A stretch of 64,000 bases of DNA, taken from NCBI RefSeq assembly GCF_901709675.1, contig NC_051090.1:8139842-8203841 (forward strand), written 5' to 3'. The notes under the pieces are model-generated. The model was not told the DNA's origin and did not search any database. It saw only the letters and a list, made by a program, of their open reading frames with translations. How positions within the stretch are numbered: position 1 is the stretch's first letter; the number at the start of each line of letters is the position of its first letter. Below, one piece after another: positions 25,466 to 38,332 of this stretch. This stretch comes from Syngnathus acus (taxonomy: Eukaryota; Chordata; Actinopteri; Syngnathiformes; Syngnathidae). The translations under genes and the position numbers were made by a program.

Positions 25466-28400
25466 ATGGAGGTAACGTCTGACGGAGATGCGGCGGAACG
25501 CAGGTGAGTGACAGCAGGGAATGTATCGGGCATGCTGGACTAGTTGACGGCTGACATTCAAAACGCACAGTTTATGAAATATTATTCACGATTGACGACG
25601 TGACAACGATTTCCATTATTATGCATTTACACTGGCGCCTGTCAGGTGGCTATAATTTTAAAGCTAACGCCTAGCTCAGCTGCTAGGCTAACTAGCTGTC
25701 AGTAATTTTGACAGTTCTCAAGTTGACTGACAGAAACGAGATCCATTTGTTTTATTCGCATGCGCGCGTGTGTGTGGTAGGGCCGTGTATGCACTGGAAG
25801 CGATCACTTTTACCTTATTTCATTTGAAACAGTTGTGAATATTAAAACTGTTTTGGAATTTAACTAGTCAGGCCTGGTGGGTGAGTGCCAACACAAACAC
25901 GCAGGTCAGTCAGTCACAACACTTTTCTGGTGCGGTTGCTTTGGTCTGAATTGCTTTTACATTACAATCGAATGTTATTATCACACTGCAAGCGTTGCAA
26001 TTTGGGGGAATTTTTCAGCTTTAATTGGTATTAAAAAAAAACCTGTAAATTTGCAAATTTACCAATGCAGAGCTGCAAACAAGCTGTAATTATTATTGTT
26101 GATTTTTATTTTATGCCATTGTTGTCTTTCAATGGTAGTGCTTAGGACTGCTACACCATATACATATGCATGCACACAATAAATATACTGTTGCTTTTTA
26201 ACCATAACAGTCTTGGTTCTGGAATTTCCCTCCTTTGTGTGCAACCCGTGCCCACTTATACACTCAAATTATATGTAGGAGTGTACAATACATCCTTTTT
26301 TGAATAGATGCATCATGTGATCTGATAAATTGGTTCTCAGATACAAATCCTGCTGTGCTTTTTGTATGCACCATCCATGGCCTTTAGAGTTTTTTTCTTT
26401 TTACAAGTTAACAGCGTCTTTAAGACATGATTGCATTTATTACTGCTGAGTTCAGTCACACGGCCAAGGAGTTGTTGTTAGTGCATATCTGTCCCTTCTC
26501 TTCCTGTAGCATATTTCATGACTGACTGTTAAAGAACACATGACTATATGACTAGTGTTTATTAAAGAATTCTCTATCAGTTGTCTGTCACTACAGATAA
26601 GGGTTTACGGCTGTATAACAAAACTAAAATAAAGCAAAATTATCGCTTTATGCTTTCAGCAACATGTAGTTTAGTTTAAAAAAAATTTGGCATTGAATTT
26701 TAGGTAAAAACTGTATTTTTGAGGATCCTGTTTAAAGGTTTAAAGGGTTTTATGTCATGTCAGGATGATTTTAGTTGTTGTCAGCACTTTGACTCTGATT
26801 TCCCTGGAAATGTCTTGAGTAATGAATTCAGTCACAACGCTACAAATGCCAGCACTTTTTCTAAGTCCTTCCTCATTCCTGAACTTCCTCTCCTCATGTT
26901 GTTGCACTCAGGCGGGAGCTCTGGAAGTTGTTGTCCAGCCTGAAGACCACAGTGGAGGGCCTCCTGTCTACAAACAACCCCAATGTTTGGTCCCGCTATG
27001 GCGGCCTACAGCGCCTGCACAAGGACATGAACAATATTCTCAGTCATGGACTGAAGAATGAGCAGGTTAGACACACAGACCAGGTCAATGTGATGCCCCC
27101 TTTTTTTTTGTTTTTTAATAAATATCTTGACAAAAGTTTCATTTTAGCTTGAAATGCATCCAAGTGAGACCGGTTTACTGGGTAATATGTTAGCCATTGA
27201 CAATACAATTATTGCTTCTCTTTTTGCATCCGCTGTGCGTGGTCATGCAGGTCATTATTTTATGAATGCTAAGAATATTTGTGGTTTATAAAAAAATATA
27301 TGTCCAAAAGTTCATCTTTTTACGGATGGATTCTCATTTTCAACAAAACACGGTCTGTGAAACTAGTCCAATTTTTATCAGAGCTATTTTAATAGTCTGT
27401 TTCAGAGTAATCACAGGTAATTTGTTGAATACACAGGCTGCGATTTAAGTCATATGTTTAATTGAAATTGTAAGGATACAGTATATTAGGTTCGTTACTT
27501 TAAAATTGCTCACCTTTGGATGACATCATATGTGACAGCAATTTACAGTAAGTGAGGAGCAGAGGATTTTCAAACTGTCATAAATAAGTGTAGAAATAAA
27601 CTAGTTTTTCCTGGCAACAAGTTTTTTCCTAATAAGATGAAAAACTGCGGTGCACATTCCATTCTTTTAGTATCATCGCAGTTAATTTTATGATTATCGT
27701 GCAGTATTTTTCCTTTTTTACCATCACTGCAACATTTCCATGTATCACAAATGAGGACAAGGAAAATGTCTTAATCAGCCTAAAGGGTTTTGACATTTCT
27801 TTACAATTCACTCCCTGTTTCTCGAGAAATAGCAGTTGCGTAAGAGTAGTAGAGTACTGCTGATTCCAAACTGTAATAATTATATCAATATTTGACATTA
27901 AAACCAGTTCAACCAGTAACATTGTAACCAAATGCGCAGTGATCAAAATGACATGGTCTTTTGTGATGGCAAACTGAACACAAGGACATTATGTACCGTC
28001 CTGTTTTCAGTGCATATAATTTTTTTTTAATTTAGGTTGACCGTAGACAACATTGTCAAATACATTTATGCACAAATTACGTTAAATTTAAGCTTTATGT
28101 GTGTGTTGGGGGGGCTTGCAGGTGTATTACAAGCAGAGAGACTACTGGCCGTTTGTCTGGTGTGTACGTCAAATAAGCCCTCAGCTTGCCTCACACGTCG
28201 AACAGGTATGTTGTGATACATATACACTCATCGAATTTTTATATGTTCATTTCAGGTACCCTATACATAATAAATTTCAATGTCAATTTCAATACTGTAC
28301 TTAACCTTTAAAAAAAGTTATCTCTCCTATGACAGTAGGCGGGACCGTTATTGTCCCTCATATAACTAAAATACAGCCAAAATATGAACAGTCAACCGTT

Positions 28401-31400
28401 GTCTGGTTTATTATCTGGTAGTTGTTTGAATTGTTATCTTGCTGTCCCTATCATCTGCCCACAGTTCAGTCAGCTGGAGCCGGTACTGAGCAGCAGGGTG
28501 CAGAGTGCCGGTGAAAGCTACAAGGCAGAGCGCTGGTTGCTTCACAGCTTACAGGTCCACATGCTCTCGGCTCAGCTCAAACCTCTGCTCAGGCATCAGG
28601 GACATACAAGAAAGTACTACAATGGTGAGATATTCCTTTGTGAAATTGTGTCCAATTTCCCCTCTCACTCTGTAATCAATTGTTTAATTTTTTCTTTTAT
28701 ATTTATATATATTTTGTAGAAGATGCCTTCTTGCTCAGTGAGCCGCATGTCACCGCCATGTTCCAGTGTCTCGAAGCTGTGGAACAAAATAACCCCAAAC
28801 TGCTGGCCCAAATAGATACAGTGGGGGTGAGTTTGATGGATTAGGAGTGGTGGTGGTTTGTAATGGTTTTATAATGTACCTTTCATTGATCCCAGATCTA
28901 ACCTGTTCATATTTCCGTCTCGCAGTTGTCCCCGCTCAAGATTCCGCCGTGCCTCGGCCTCTTGAAGAGCCAGAGCTTGTGTGTTTTGCCCGGCACTGGC
29001 GAGCCCTGGAGAAGTGCTGAATCGACACCCATAAAAGAGCCTCTAAACCGGAGGCTCACAGCATCCCACTGCTCACTTAGAGATGTGGCTGCCACGAACA
29101 CCAACGACAACATGATAGGCGTTGGAAACAGCTCGAGTGAGGAAATATTGCTAATTTGGTATGAATGTGAGAGTGAATGGTTACTAGTCTTGGTTCCCTG
29201 CATTTGACTAGTGACATGTCCAAGGTAAACTCCACCTCATGCTCAAAGTCAGATGCAAGAGGCTGCAGCTCACTTGCGTGCTAATGTGGTGTAGAAAATG
29301 CTGTAGAAAACAAATGAATGGAATGTTATGGGATGTGTTTTTTGGGTTTGTTTTGTCATCTATGGCTGGCCTTGTGATTTATTTCTGTATCCGGTTTGTT
29401 CTGTTGTAGATACTACCTCACAATCCAGCAGCCTAGGTCCTCCCTGGGTGTGTCTGACCAGGCCGGAAGAGAGTGAGCGGGGTGTGACGCCTCCTCAAGG
29501 ACATGCGTCCATACCCTCCATCTCTCTTTCAGAGTCTCCCTCACCGTCCTCCCCACAGCCTGACACGGGAGATTCAGGTGATGGCGAATACGACGACGGT
29601 CCAGAGTACCTGGCCATCGGTAACCTGGGCCAACGAAGTCGCCGCGACACCCAAAGCTCTACACACAGCTCCACGCACAGCGAGCCCAGCAAGAACAAGG
29701 ACCGGTCCCTGCAGCCAAGTTCTCTGGCTCTACCTCCACTCAGGCGCTCGTCTTTCTCAGAGGGCCAGCGAGAGCTCGGCAGAGGGGTTCGAGGACACAC
29801 CCGCTCATTTTCTGATACGGGAATCACTCAAAAACTCAGGACAGGTAAATACATCTGAATATTAAACAACAGGAGTGATTCTTGATTGTTTGATCATACG
29901 ACCTCGCTTTGTGGAATGTTTTATGATGGCACAATCAGGTAGATAGTATTTAAATTGCAATCAGTGTTCTGATTATTAGCTGAATCAATAGTCAAAATAC
30001 ACGATACATTAATTACATCATGGGATGTAAGAATCCTTTTTTCAAAGTTCTGAACTTCTGCTTTCTTACCAAAATAATACAGCATGGAAAAGTTGGAGCT
30101 AAACTTCCCATCTAACCCCCCTGCTGGTTGCATCCCAGCAGTGCACTCTGTTTCATTTAGAGAAAGCATCAATTATGATCCAAATGGTATACACTATGGA
30201 ATAATATGACATGGTATGATTTACATTTGACTTTGCTTAGAAACAATATCAAATTCAGCTTTAAGAAAGTTCAAATTTGTTTAAGAGATGACTTGTAGAC
30301 TAATCTTTTCTCAAACCTAAAACGTCTATACAGTAGTTTCTTTGCTCCCACTGGTTTCCCCTTCTTGGTAACATGCTGTCCTTCTGCTCTACCTCTTTTT
30401 TCCTACTGTTTGCAAGAAGAAGGGGCCCACCGGAAAATCACCGTAATAATTGAGGATCCGGTAGCAGGTTGTCAGCGCAGTTGCACTGTACTCAGTCACT
30501 TGAACCCTTCCATCCTTTTTTTTTTTTTCCTTCGCATGTGGACGAACATTCCTCATCCCTTGCATATAATTCCATTTGTGTTTTGAGATTGTTCATTTTC
30601 AGGACATCATATTCATCATATTTTCTGTTGTGCATTCCGCAGTGATTCTTACATGCTCATGAGTCATTGAGTTAGTCTTCAATGCAAAAATGTGGAGCAG
30701 AAGTTATTTCAGCTCTTGATAATCTGCACAACAATGTTTTTAAACGAAGTTCATATCAAATCTCGGCAGCCATGATTTTGTGTCTGCATGCAAACAAAAA
30801 ACTTTCATTTGGTGAAAAACCAAAATCACCTGTTTGTTTTCCAAACTTCATAAATGTTGTGGATTAAATGATGGTGAAAGTCTGCAGCACTAAATATGGA
30901 TACTTTATCCCTCAGAAACGAGGAGCGAAGACTGCTGCATTAAGGAGTTCAACCCTTTCTCACCTCCGTGCAGTGACATCAGCACGCCCACTTCCCTTTA
31001 CATGGAATCTCGTGAGTTTAAATGTCCTGACGCAGCGTATCTTGCTCAGCTTGTATAAAAGGAATAGGATGTTATGACATTTTAAGTGTTTTTAATAGCG
31101 CTACTGCCAATGTTGAACTTTTGCTGACAGGCAAACTAATCAGCAAGTCATTTGAATTAGTGTTTCGTCACAAAATTGCAGTTCTTGCCTCTGTTATTTT
31201 ATGCATTTATAAGCCACAGTTTATAGTCATATGTATATTGAACTCATAATGGTTTATTGGTATATTGAATGATTTGATGGCATTCTGTTTTTGAGTACCG
31301 TAATTTTCGGACTATAAGCCGCGGTTTTTTTTCATATTTTGGGTGGGGGGGCGACTTATACTCAGGAGCGATTTATATACATATATATGTTTTTTTTTCA

Positions 31401-34400
31401 CTTTTTTGGGCATTTTATGGCTGGTGCGACTTGTACTCCGGTGCGACTTATAGTCCGAAAATTACGGTACTTTTATTTTTCTGGTTGCTTCAGATCCGTC
31501 CCAGTACAGCAAGACCGCAGATGGTTTGTTCAGGAAGCCATCAAAAGGCCAGAGCCTCATCAGCTACTTGTCAGAGCAGGACTTTGGCAGCTGTGCTGAC
31601 CTTGAAAAGGTTAATAGCGCTTGATTCTGAACTCAGAATATTGCGTTTACATACCCCATGACAAAAATGGCCACCTTCTAAAACGAGCTTCTGTTTCCTT
31701 TTTCATCATGTAGGAGAACGCTCACTTCAGCATCTCCGAGTCCCTTATTGCAGCCATCGAGCTGATGAAGTACAACCTGCGGCGTCAGCAGGAGGAGGGT
31801 GACGAGGAAGGAGACAGCGACTCTGAGATTCAGCAGCTCAAGCAGAAGATCCGCTTGCGAAGGCAGCAGATCCGTCGCAGCCGCCTGCCCCCCTGCACAA
31901 CGCCCCACCACTGTAAGCTGCAGTTGTATATACAGTGACTAATTCCATTTTTCTAATAATTAGTGATAAACTGCCAACAAATGAAAAACAATTCATAATA
32001 TTGCTTTGTAGTGTTTCATTCAACGGATAGCAGCGGTTCAAGGAGGAGCTCCCAGGACTCCCATCAGGGCCTATCCGACTCCGACTCTGCAGAGGAGGTG
32101 GAGGAGTGTGAATTACGGGGTACGAAGATGGACGCAGTTGAATTCAATCATTGATGAGGAAGCCCACATTCATAACCCAATCATCACATTGTCGTCATAC
32201 TGCTAACTAACCATGTCACCATTAATTATTTACCCTACATGGTGAATGTTAAGGTTGGAGAATAACTGGGTTGAAGAGTTTGTTGTGTCTTTGGGGCTTG
32301 GTGACAGTGTGTGTTTTGTGTGCGTGTGTGTATTTCATGCAACTCAAGCAACATTTATTTGTTTGTGTTTTTAATGTGGGTGCGGTGTGGTGACGGTGGT
32401 GCTGAGTGTGTTAGTTTTTGTCCCTCAGATGGCTGTGAGGGTCCAGTCCCTGCTGGCGGTGTCTCAGAATGGCCTCTCCTTGTCACTTGCCTCGCTCTTC
32501 TCAGGTATCTGCTGGCTGTTGAGGGGCGGGGTTCCTCGGGAAAGGAAACGTGCTTCTTGACTCCAAACTGAGAAGATCTGTTTCATAGGCTTACTTCAAA
32601 GATGACAATTGACTGATTTAAAAAACAAAACCAAAAAAAAACCAACACCACAAAAGAATGAGAGAAAATGTTTATTTTCATTTTGGAGTCAAGCTGGCAA
32701 GTTTTTGTACAGGTACTTCGGTGTTTTTGGAGGGTGTGGATGCGTGTGAGGCGACTGGTTAGTTAGAGCATCTGTATAGCTGCCATCCATTCGCTTTGTG
32801 TGTCCTTGTTCGCTTTGCAAGCCTTTCCCAGGCCTACTGGGGGCCTAGTAGCTGTCACGCACATGATCATTCCTCGCTTTTATCCATATCAATTCTGACT
32901 GCTTTTTGTTTTAAGTTATCTAGTGAAATGCCCATTTCAGTCACCCTTTTAGTATCATCTCAGGAAAACTAACTAGTACAAGGGCTCCTCGGTTTGCGAG
33001 TTCTGTTCATGTGACGCAAATTTTGAACGCAAATCCGAATGTTCCATGGTCTTTCACCAAATTACACTAACACATTCTTGATTGCAGTGAACACGCTATA
33101 AATAGAAAATCGAATAGAAAACATTAAGTACGGCTGTAAATGAAATTTCTTCCCACATGACTATGTACTCTTACTTTTAAGCCTGCACTAACTGAGGACC
33201 TCTTGTTCTGTATATCAAAATTCTAATAACTGGATGGATGGATCTGTAAATTAAGTCTTAGTTGATATAGCATTACATCATTACTATATTATAATTTATG
33301 TTGATGTTCTGCTTTGCCAAATGTGTCATCATATCTGTGGTAAAATATTTACTAAGTGCTTGCAGATGTATATGGTATTAGTATAGTTTGTCCTCCTAAC
33401 ATGACTTGTCCCGATGGGTTTCGTTGTCATTTTTAATGTTGTTTTGTGTTCCAGAAGCAGACATAAAGCGCAGCGTAAGCACCAGCAAGTCTTTTCTGAG
33501 CTCAGATTCCATGTAAGTGAAAATACATTCTTGGAGCTCACCAGATATTTAGCTGCACCTGCACAATTCTATAAAATCCATAAACTAACGACTCCAAATT
33601 AACAGTGCAGAAAATTGCGTTACTGTCTGCAAAAGGCATATTTAAAGGTGACACAGGTGATGTAGTATTGCGACATTGCAAGTTTTATCAGTATATGTAT
33701 GCCTAGCTTCTGTTCTGTAGCACTTTGAGATTCCTATGAAATGTGAAGTGTGTCACAAATAAAATATTATTATTATTTATGTAAAAGTATTTTTTTTCTT
33801 TTTGTTCCTGCATCCATCCTCCTCCAGTTCCACCTCCTTCCTTCAATCCAACTCAGCCGAGTCGGTCGCCATGGGTTTGCTCCGACAGTTTGAGGGCATG
33901 CAGCTTCCGGCCGCTTCCGAGCTTGACTGGCTGGTTCCAGAACATGATGCCCCACAGAAAGTATGTTCCTGCTCACATGTGCAACATTGGCAACACTACT
34001 ACTAGATTCATAACTCCACTTGTCGGATGTTTCTCAGCTGTTGCCCATCCCAGACTCACTTCCCATCTCTCCTGATGACGGTGAGCATGCAGACGTCTAT
34101 AAGCTAAGGATTCGGGTACGAGGGAACTTGGAGTGGGCGCCGCCCCGACCACAAATTATCTTCAACATTCACCCTCCACCAAAGTACGTCAGCAACACTT
34201 TTCTTTTGTTTGGTTTGCCTACAGTTTGCTGTTTGAAAACTGCTTTTATGCTCAAATAAATTAAATAAGCTCATTTAATGTTCTGTCAGGAGGAAGATCA
34301 TCGTGGCGAAACAGAATTACCGCTGTGCTGGTTGTGGGACTCGCATTGACCCAGGTACAGTATGCTACTACAGCTGTTTCAATGCTGATTCTGGTTTTCA

Positions 34401-37400
34401 TCACTGGTACATTTCTATAACAACCTTTTCATTTTTTTGGGCACAGATTATATTAAAAGACTACGTTACTGCGAGTACCTCGGGCGTTACTTCTGCCAGT
34501 GCTGCCATGAAAATGCGCAAGTTGTGGTTCCCAGTCGAATTCTGATCAAGTGGGACTTCAGCAAATACCATGTGAGCAACTTTGCCCGTGACTTGCTGAG
34601 CAAGATTGCTGGAGACCCACTCTTCAATCCGAATGACATCAACAGCAACCTTTACAAGAAAGTTAAAGCTCTGGAGTCTGTTAGGGTGAGCCATCATAAT
34701 GAACTTTACACGGTTTGCAACAAGTTGAAAACGTTGTGTAAGCATTGGCTGTTGACAAAATACGATTGCTGAGTGTGAAAGATCCTGATTGGGTAATGGA
34801 AGCGGCGTGGCTAGTGATTACTAGGTTGGGAACGCAGAATGAATGAAACCATTCATGTAATTTACTTAAGTTCTGCCTACAGCATACGACAACTTTATTC
34901 TTTAACACATAAATACATTACGCTGTTATTCAATTTTTTTAAACTCCGCCTATTCTCCTTTTCTAGGTTTTGAGAATGCAGCTGTTTCATATGAAAACTC
35001 TCTTCAAGACATGTCGCTTTTCAAAAGAGTAAGCCTTGTGTTGCTTTGACATCCACACATCATTTGCGCCGCAATGTCACTTCTTGTTATCACTTCAACA
35101 ATCTGTGTATGCTTGTCATCTCTCAGGGTTCTCGAGCAGTTTGACAGTCTGCCCTGTCACCTGACGGAGGACCTGCACCTTTTTTCCCTGAATGACCTTC
35201 TGTCTGTGCGCAATGGAGAATTGGCCCCCCGAATGAAGGAGTTACTTAAACTCGGCACTGTGCATGTAGCAGGCTGCGTGGTAAGAAAACATTTTAATGA
35301 TCTTTTTTGTTGTCACTTATTTATAGCCGATGTTCAGGGTTTTATGTACTTGTTCCTGTTCAGTCTCCATGTCTCTTCAGTCTCCATTAGCAAATCTTGC
35401 AGGGATTATAAAGACACCTTTGTGATTAAATTGAATCATGATCGAAATAGAAATGATCTGCTCCTGACACCGGAATATCTTTATTTTGTTCATCAGTGTT
35501 GAGTATGAATGCTCGTGCTCACCTGTGTTTTGATCTTCTCCAGTTGTGCCAGGCAAAGGGCTTCGTGTGTGAGTTCTGTGGCAACGAGAAAGACATCATC
35601 TTCCCCTTCCAACTGAGCAAGTGCCAACGCTGCGAAGGTGAGCCCTCTCTGCTGGTAGCAAGCCTGGGCGGCCTACGAGTGCCCCCTCGTCTGAGCTCAG
35701 CTCCCGCTATCTGGATAGACTGGAAAATCTCCAAACCTCGTAGGCTGGCAAGGGCCCTCTCCAAGGATCGAAGGGAGGGCGAGGGGGGGGAGGAGAATTT
35801 GGATTTGTCCGAGGGTGCGGACAGCGAGGACCAAGAGGAATCGACAGACCAAATAGAAGAGAGAATGGAAAAAGCAGGAATATTTCATCATTTCTCTCCT
35901 GGGAAATTTATCAAAGCTTTTCCCCGGCACCACGGACATGAAGATGAGCAGGAGGTGACAGAAGAAAGCGAGTCTGAGAATGAGGGAGAGAAAGAGCATG
36001 ACAATAGAAGTGAGGAAAGAGATGAGGTTTTCAGCAAAGGCGGGTCTAAGAGTGAGGAAGGGGAAGAGGATCATGCTAAAAAAAACAGTTTACTTAAAAT
36101 TCTCCACTTAGAGCGACTGACGCAGAGTCTCTCAAAGAGTAACAAAAAGAACAGTGACAGCGAGATGTGTAGCAGCCAGGACAGTTTAGAGGAACTGGGA
36201 ACAGGCCAAGGGAGGAAGGACCGATGGTTCGGACGTCTACGCCGGACCTTCTCTAAAGGCGAGGGCGTAACGGAAGCCAAAGAAGAAGTAAAACATGAAG
36301 AGCCTGAGCGAGTATTATCTGAGCCAGTAGGGGGCAGTATGGAGATGGCAAAGGGGGCAGACGTTAGAGAAGCTGAGGCGAATATGGGACAAGTGGAGAA
36401 AGTGACAGACAAAGACAGCGGCAATAAGGATGACAGACAAGTGGATTCAGTCCCCATTCAAACCAACTGGCGAGCTCGAAAGACTCGCAGAGCCCGCCGA
36501 GTCACGAGAAGCAAACAGAACTGTGAGGGGAGCGAGGGGGATAGCAAGATGACGGGGGCCACTGAAAACGATGTTCATGGATGAGAAAGAACAGAATCAT
36601 TCATACCCTGGCCATATTTTAAGTGACTGATTTCATTTGGTGACTGGTTTTTATCAAGTTTATTTTCCATTTTTTCTTAAACCAATGAAACAGTTCAGGG
36701 CTCTCTTATTTATTGTGTTTGCCTTTTCTATGTGGGAAGCATTACACCAGATATTTTTCAATTACTTTCTGAAAGATAAAGCAAGTTGACTTTTTTTAAT
36801 TGGGCATTTTTCAATCCGGCAAAGTTGCAATAACACACAGATTTACAAAAATGGTTTGAAATCTTAATTTTAAGGTAAGTTGTCATCTTTTAGATGCTTC
36901 CTTTATTCACTGTTAAGTAGTCATTTCAGTTCTTCTGTCGTGTGGTAGTTTTCCCATTTCCCAACTCTCAGCGCTTTGGTGGTGGAGGATTATTAGATTT
37001 TGGTCAGATGGCTAGTGAATGCGCAGGTTGTGGACTGGCAATATTTTTTGGCATTTTTTGACTTGAGGTGGCGTTGTGCTTATTTAGGCTGCAGTGTCCT
37101 CCATTTCCTTGCCTTCAGGCTTTTCCTTTTCCGGGTAACTGTGTTTTAAGGAAGCCAAGACTTAAAAACAAACATTGGAGCACATTTCCAAATATGTTAA
37201 AGAGGAGTCAACATCCTGTAGTCTTGGCAAAAGAAAGTCTTCAATATATTGTTGCTATTCTATGCAAAATAATTATGAACATTTCTACAGTGATTGAATA
37301 TGATTGAAATATATGTACTTGACAAGTCAATGGCATTTGAAAGTATAATCAAGGTCTTATTTTTTGAGAATCACTTGGAAGTCTATTACAGGCTCTTCAG

Positions 37401-38332
37401 ATACCACTTTTTAACAAAACCAACAAAAGTCCTAATTTACACGATTGTGTGCTCAATCCCTCTGTCAGATAATGACTTTAGCGATGCGTAGTGTGACATG
37501 CAGTACTTGTCGAAATGCGGCATTTGCTGAAAACTCAAAAGGGCGTGAAAAGTGAGACAGATGTTAAACCTATTAAAATCCCATAAACAGCAAGCACCCT
37601 CTGTTATAGCTTACGGTGTCTAAAGATCAGAATGGTGACACAGAAAGAGATGGAAAAATGGCGGCTTGAAAGGGCCAAATATTTACTTCTTCATTTCACT
37701 TGGAACATTTCCTAGCATGTTGCACTTTTATTCAATATAACTGTTTGGTAGTGTCTCAATCATGAAGATTTATGTTTATTTTAGTTTGAATGTTTAGTTT
37801 GAATTTTTTTTTCTATTTTTGCATTCCCATGCTGTTTGAGCTTCATTCCACATGAACATGAAATAAACACCTCTTAGAATCTTGTTTTTTTTTTGTCAGT
37901 CCCTCATAGCTGGTCATGAGTGTGGAAGTTGTGTTTCTGCTGTGTAGTGGGTGAGGGATTGGATGTGTCTGAATTAGTTAAAAGCGCGGTCGACAATGCC
38001 ATGTTCCTGCTTGCTCTTCCCTCCTGCCTCTCTGTTTCTCACCATTGCACCTTTTTATAGTCTGCCTCGCATTCTGATTGGCTGCCACGATTCCCCTAAG
38101 GCAAAACTGGTTGGACTGGTTATTGTTGACTTTGTTTGACGCCGCTGTTATGTTCCTCGTCAACTAACTTGTTTTTGTATCATTTCTCCAACCAGACTGC
38201 CACGCTTGTTACCACAGAGTCTGCTTCAGAGCCACCAAGGACTGCCCTCGTTGTCAGAGGCTGGCCCAGCGCCGCGTGATGATGGCACGCAGGAACATGG
38301 AGCAGCAAGAGGACGAGGGCGGTGGAACTTAG
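25466..38332 (+). CDS. rubcn: Rubicon (RUN domain and cysteine-rich domain-containing Beclin-1-interacting protein)
   Basis: Coding exons: 25466-25503, 26912-27065, 28122-28205, 28465-28624, 28720-28826, 28926-29136, 29410-29844, 30417-30467, 30916-31011, 31494-31609, 31714-31912, 32012-32119, 33455-33512, 33828-33960, 34038-34183, 34290-34354, 34447-34685, 34967-35028, 35127-35280, 35544-35637 and 38196-38332 (2847 nt, 948 aa; human about 970). A RUN domain fills residues 13-180. A Ser-rich middle follows, with [20 protein letters not shown] and the Rubicon-specific [20 protein letters not shown]. The C-terminal Rubicon-homology zinc domain starts near residue 699 ([37 protein letters not shown]). 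In the family it binds Vps34-UVRAG-Beclin-1 and Rab7, restrains autophagosome and endosome maturation, and supports LC3-associated phagocytosis. The RUN domain separates it from RUBCNL/Pacer. Exon 8 has a tandem AAGAAG acceptor (30417 or 30420). The donor of exon 2 (gttaga) is weak. Confidence 0.93.
31296..31469. mobile_element. short palindromic MITE in rubcn intron 9
   Basis: A 21-bp perfect terminal inverted repeat (taccgtaattttcggactata at the left end, 31296-31316; its complement at 31449-31469) encloses about 130 bp. Inner sequences are also partly inverted (ctataagccgc.. / ..gcgacttatag). This is a common fish MITE type. I do not assign a superfamily. The right end lies 24 bp before rubcn exon 10. 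Confidence 0.85.
35544..36584 (+). CDS. rubcn: alternative last coding exon of rubcn (346-codon C-terminus)
   Basis: The frame of canonical exon 20 runs through its donor (GAAG|gtgagc at 35637/35638) and stays open to TGA at 36582-36584. Used as a terminal exon it would give a protein of about 1218 aa with the last zinc-binding segment (CHACYH..CPRC) replaced by about 315 new residues. The extension is strongly charged: an acidic SEG/EEG-rich part alternates with basic helical patches RLARALSK (35742-35765), RLTQSLSK (36114-36137) and RLRRTFSK (36234-36257), and it ends in an Arg-rich stretch near [13 protein letters not shown] poly(A) signal follows at 37862, still upstream of exon 21. Purine richness alone can leave a frame open, so expression is unproven. 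I recognise no homologous domain. Confidence 0.5.
   Translation: MCQAKGFVCEFCGNEKDIIFPFQLSKCQRCEGEPSLLVASLGGLRVPPRLSSAPAIWIDWKISKPRRLARALSKDRREGEGGEENLDLSEGADSEDQEESTDQIEERMEKAGIFHHFSPGKFIKAFPRHHGHEDEQEVTEESESENEGEKEHDNRSEERDEVFSKGGSKSEEGEEDHAKKNSLLKILHLERLTQSLSKSNKKNSDSEMCSSQDSLEELGTGQGRKDRWFGRLRRTFSKGEGVTEAKEEVKHEEPERVLSEPVGGSMEMAKGADVREAEANMGQVEKVTDKDSGNKDDRQVDSVPIQTNWRARKTRRARRVTRSKQNCEGSEGDSKMTGATENDVHG
37862..37867 (+). terminator. rubcn: candidate intronic poly(A) signal of rubcn
   Basis: AATAAA followed about 18 nt later by a T/GT-rich stretch (cttgttttttttttgtcag), the usual layout of a cleavage site. It lies in the last rubcn intron, about 330 bp before the final exon, and would end a transcript that uses the extended exon at 35544. 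Confidence 0.5.

Noticed and set aside
29151-29160. Alternative donor at TTTG|gtatga for rubcn exon 6
   Set aside because: Joining it to exon 7 creates TGA at once; the donor at 29136/29137 (TCGA|gtgagg) restores the frame.
32429-32504. Possible extra rubcn exon (76 nt between a pyrimidine-rich CAG and a gtatct donor, with an ATG-started reading MAVRVQSLL..)
   Set aside because: 76 nt does not preserve the frame between exons ending at 32119 and starting at 33455, which join perfectly without it (R-E-A-D-I-K-R, matching the human D-A-D-I-R-R junction). Kept only as a possible cryptic or poison exon.
35697-36457. Minus-strand open frames of 125 and 128 codons opposite the rubcn extension
   Set aside because: Shadow frames of a purine-rich plus strand; Leu/Ser/Phe-rich, with no start context, introns or homology.
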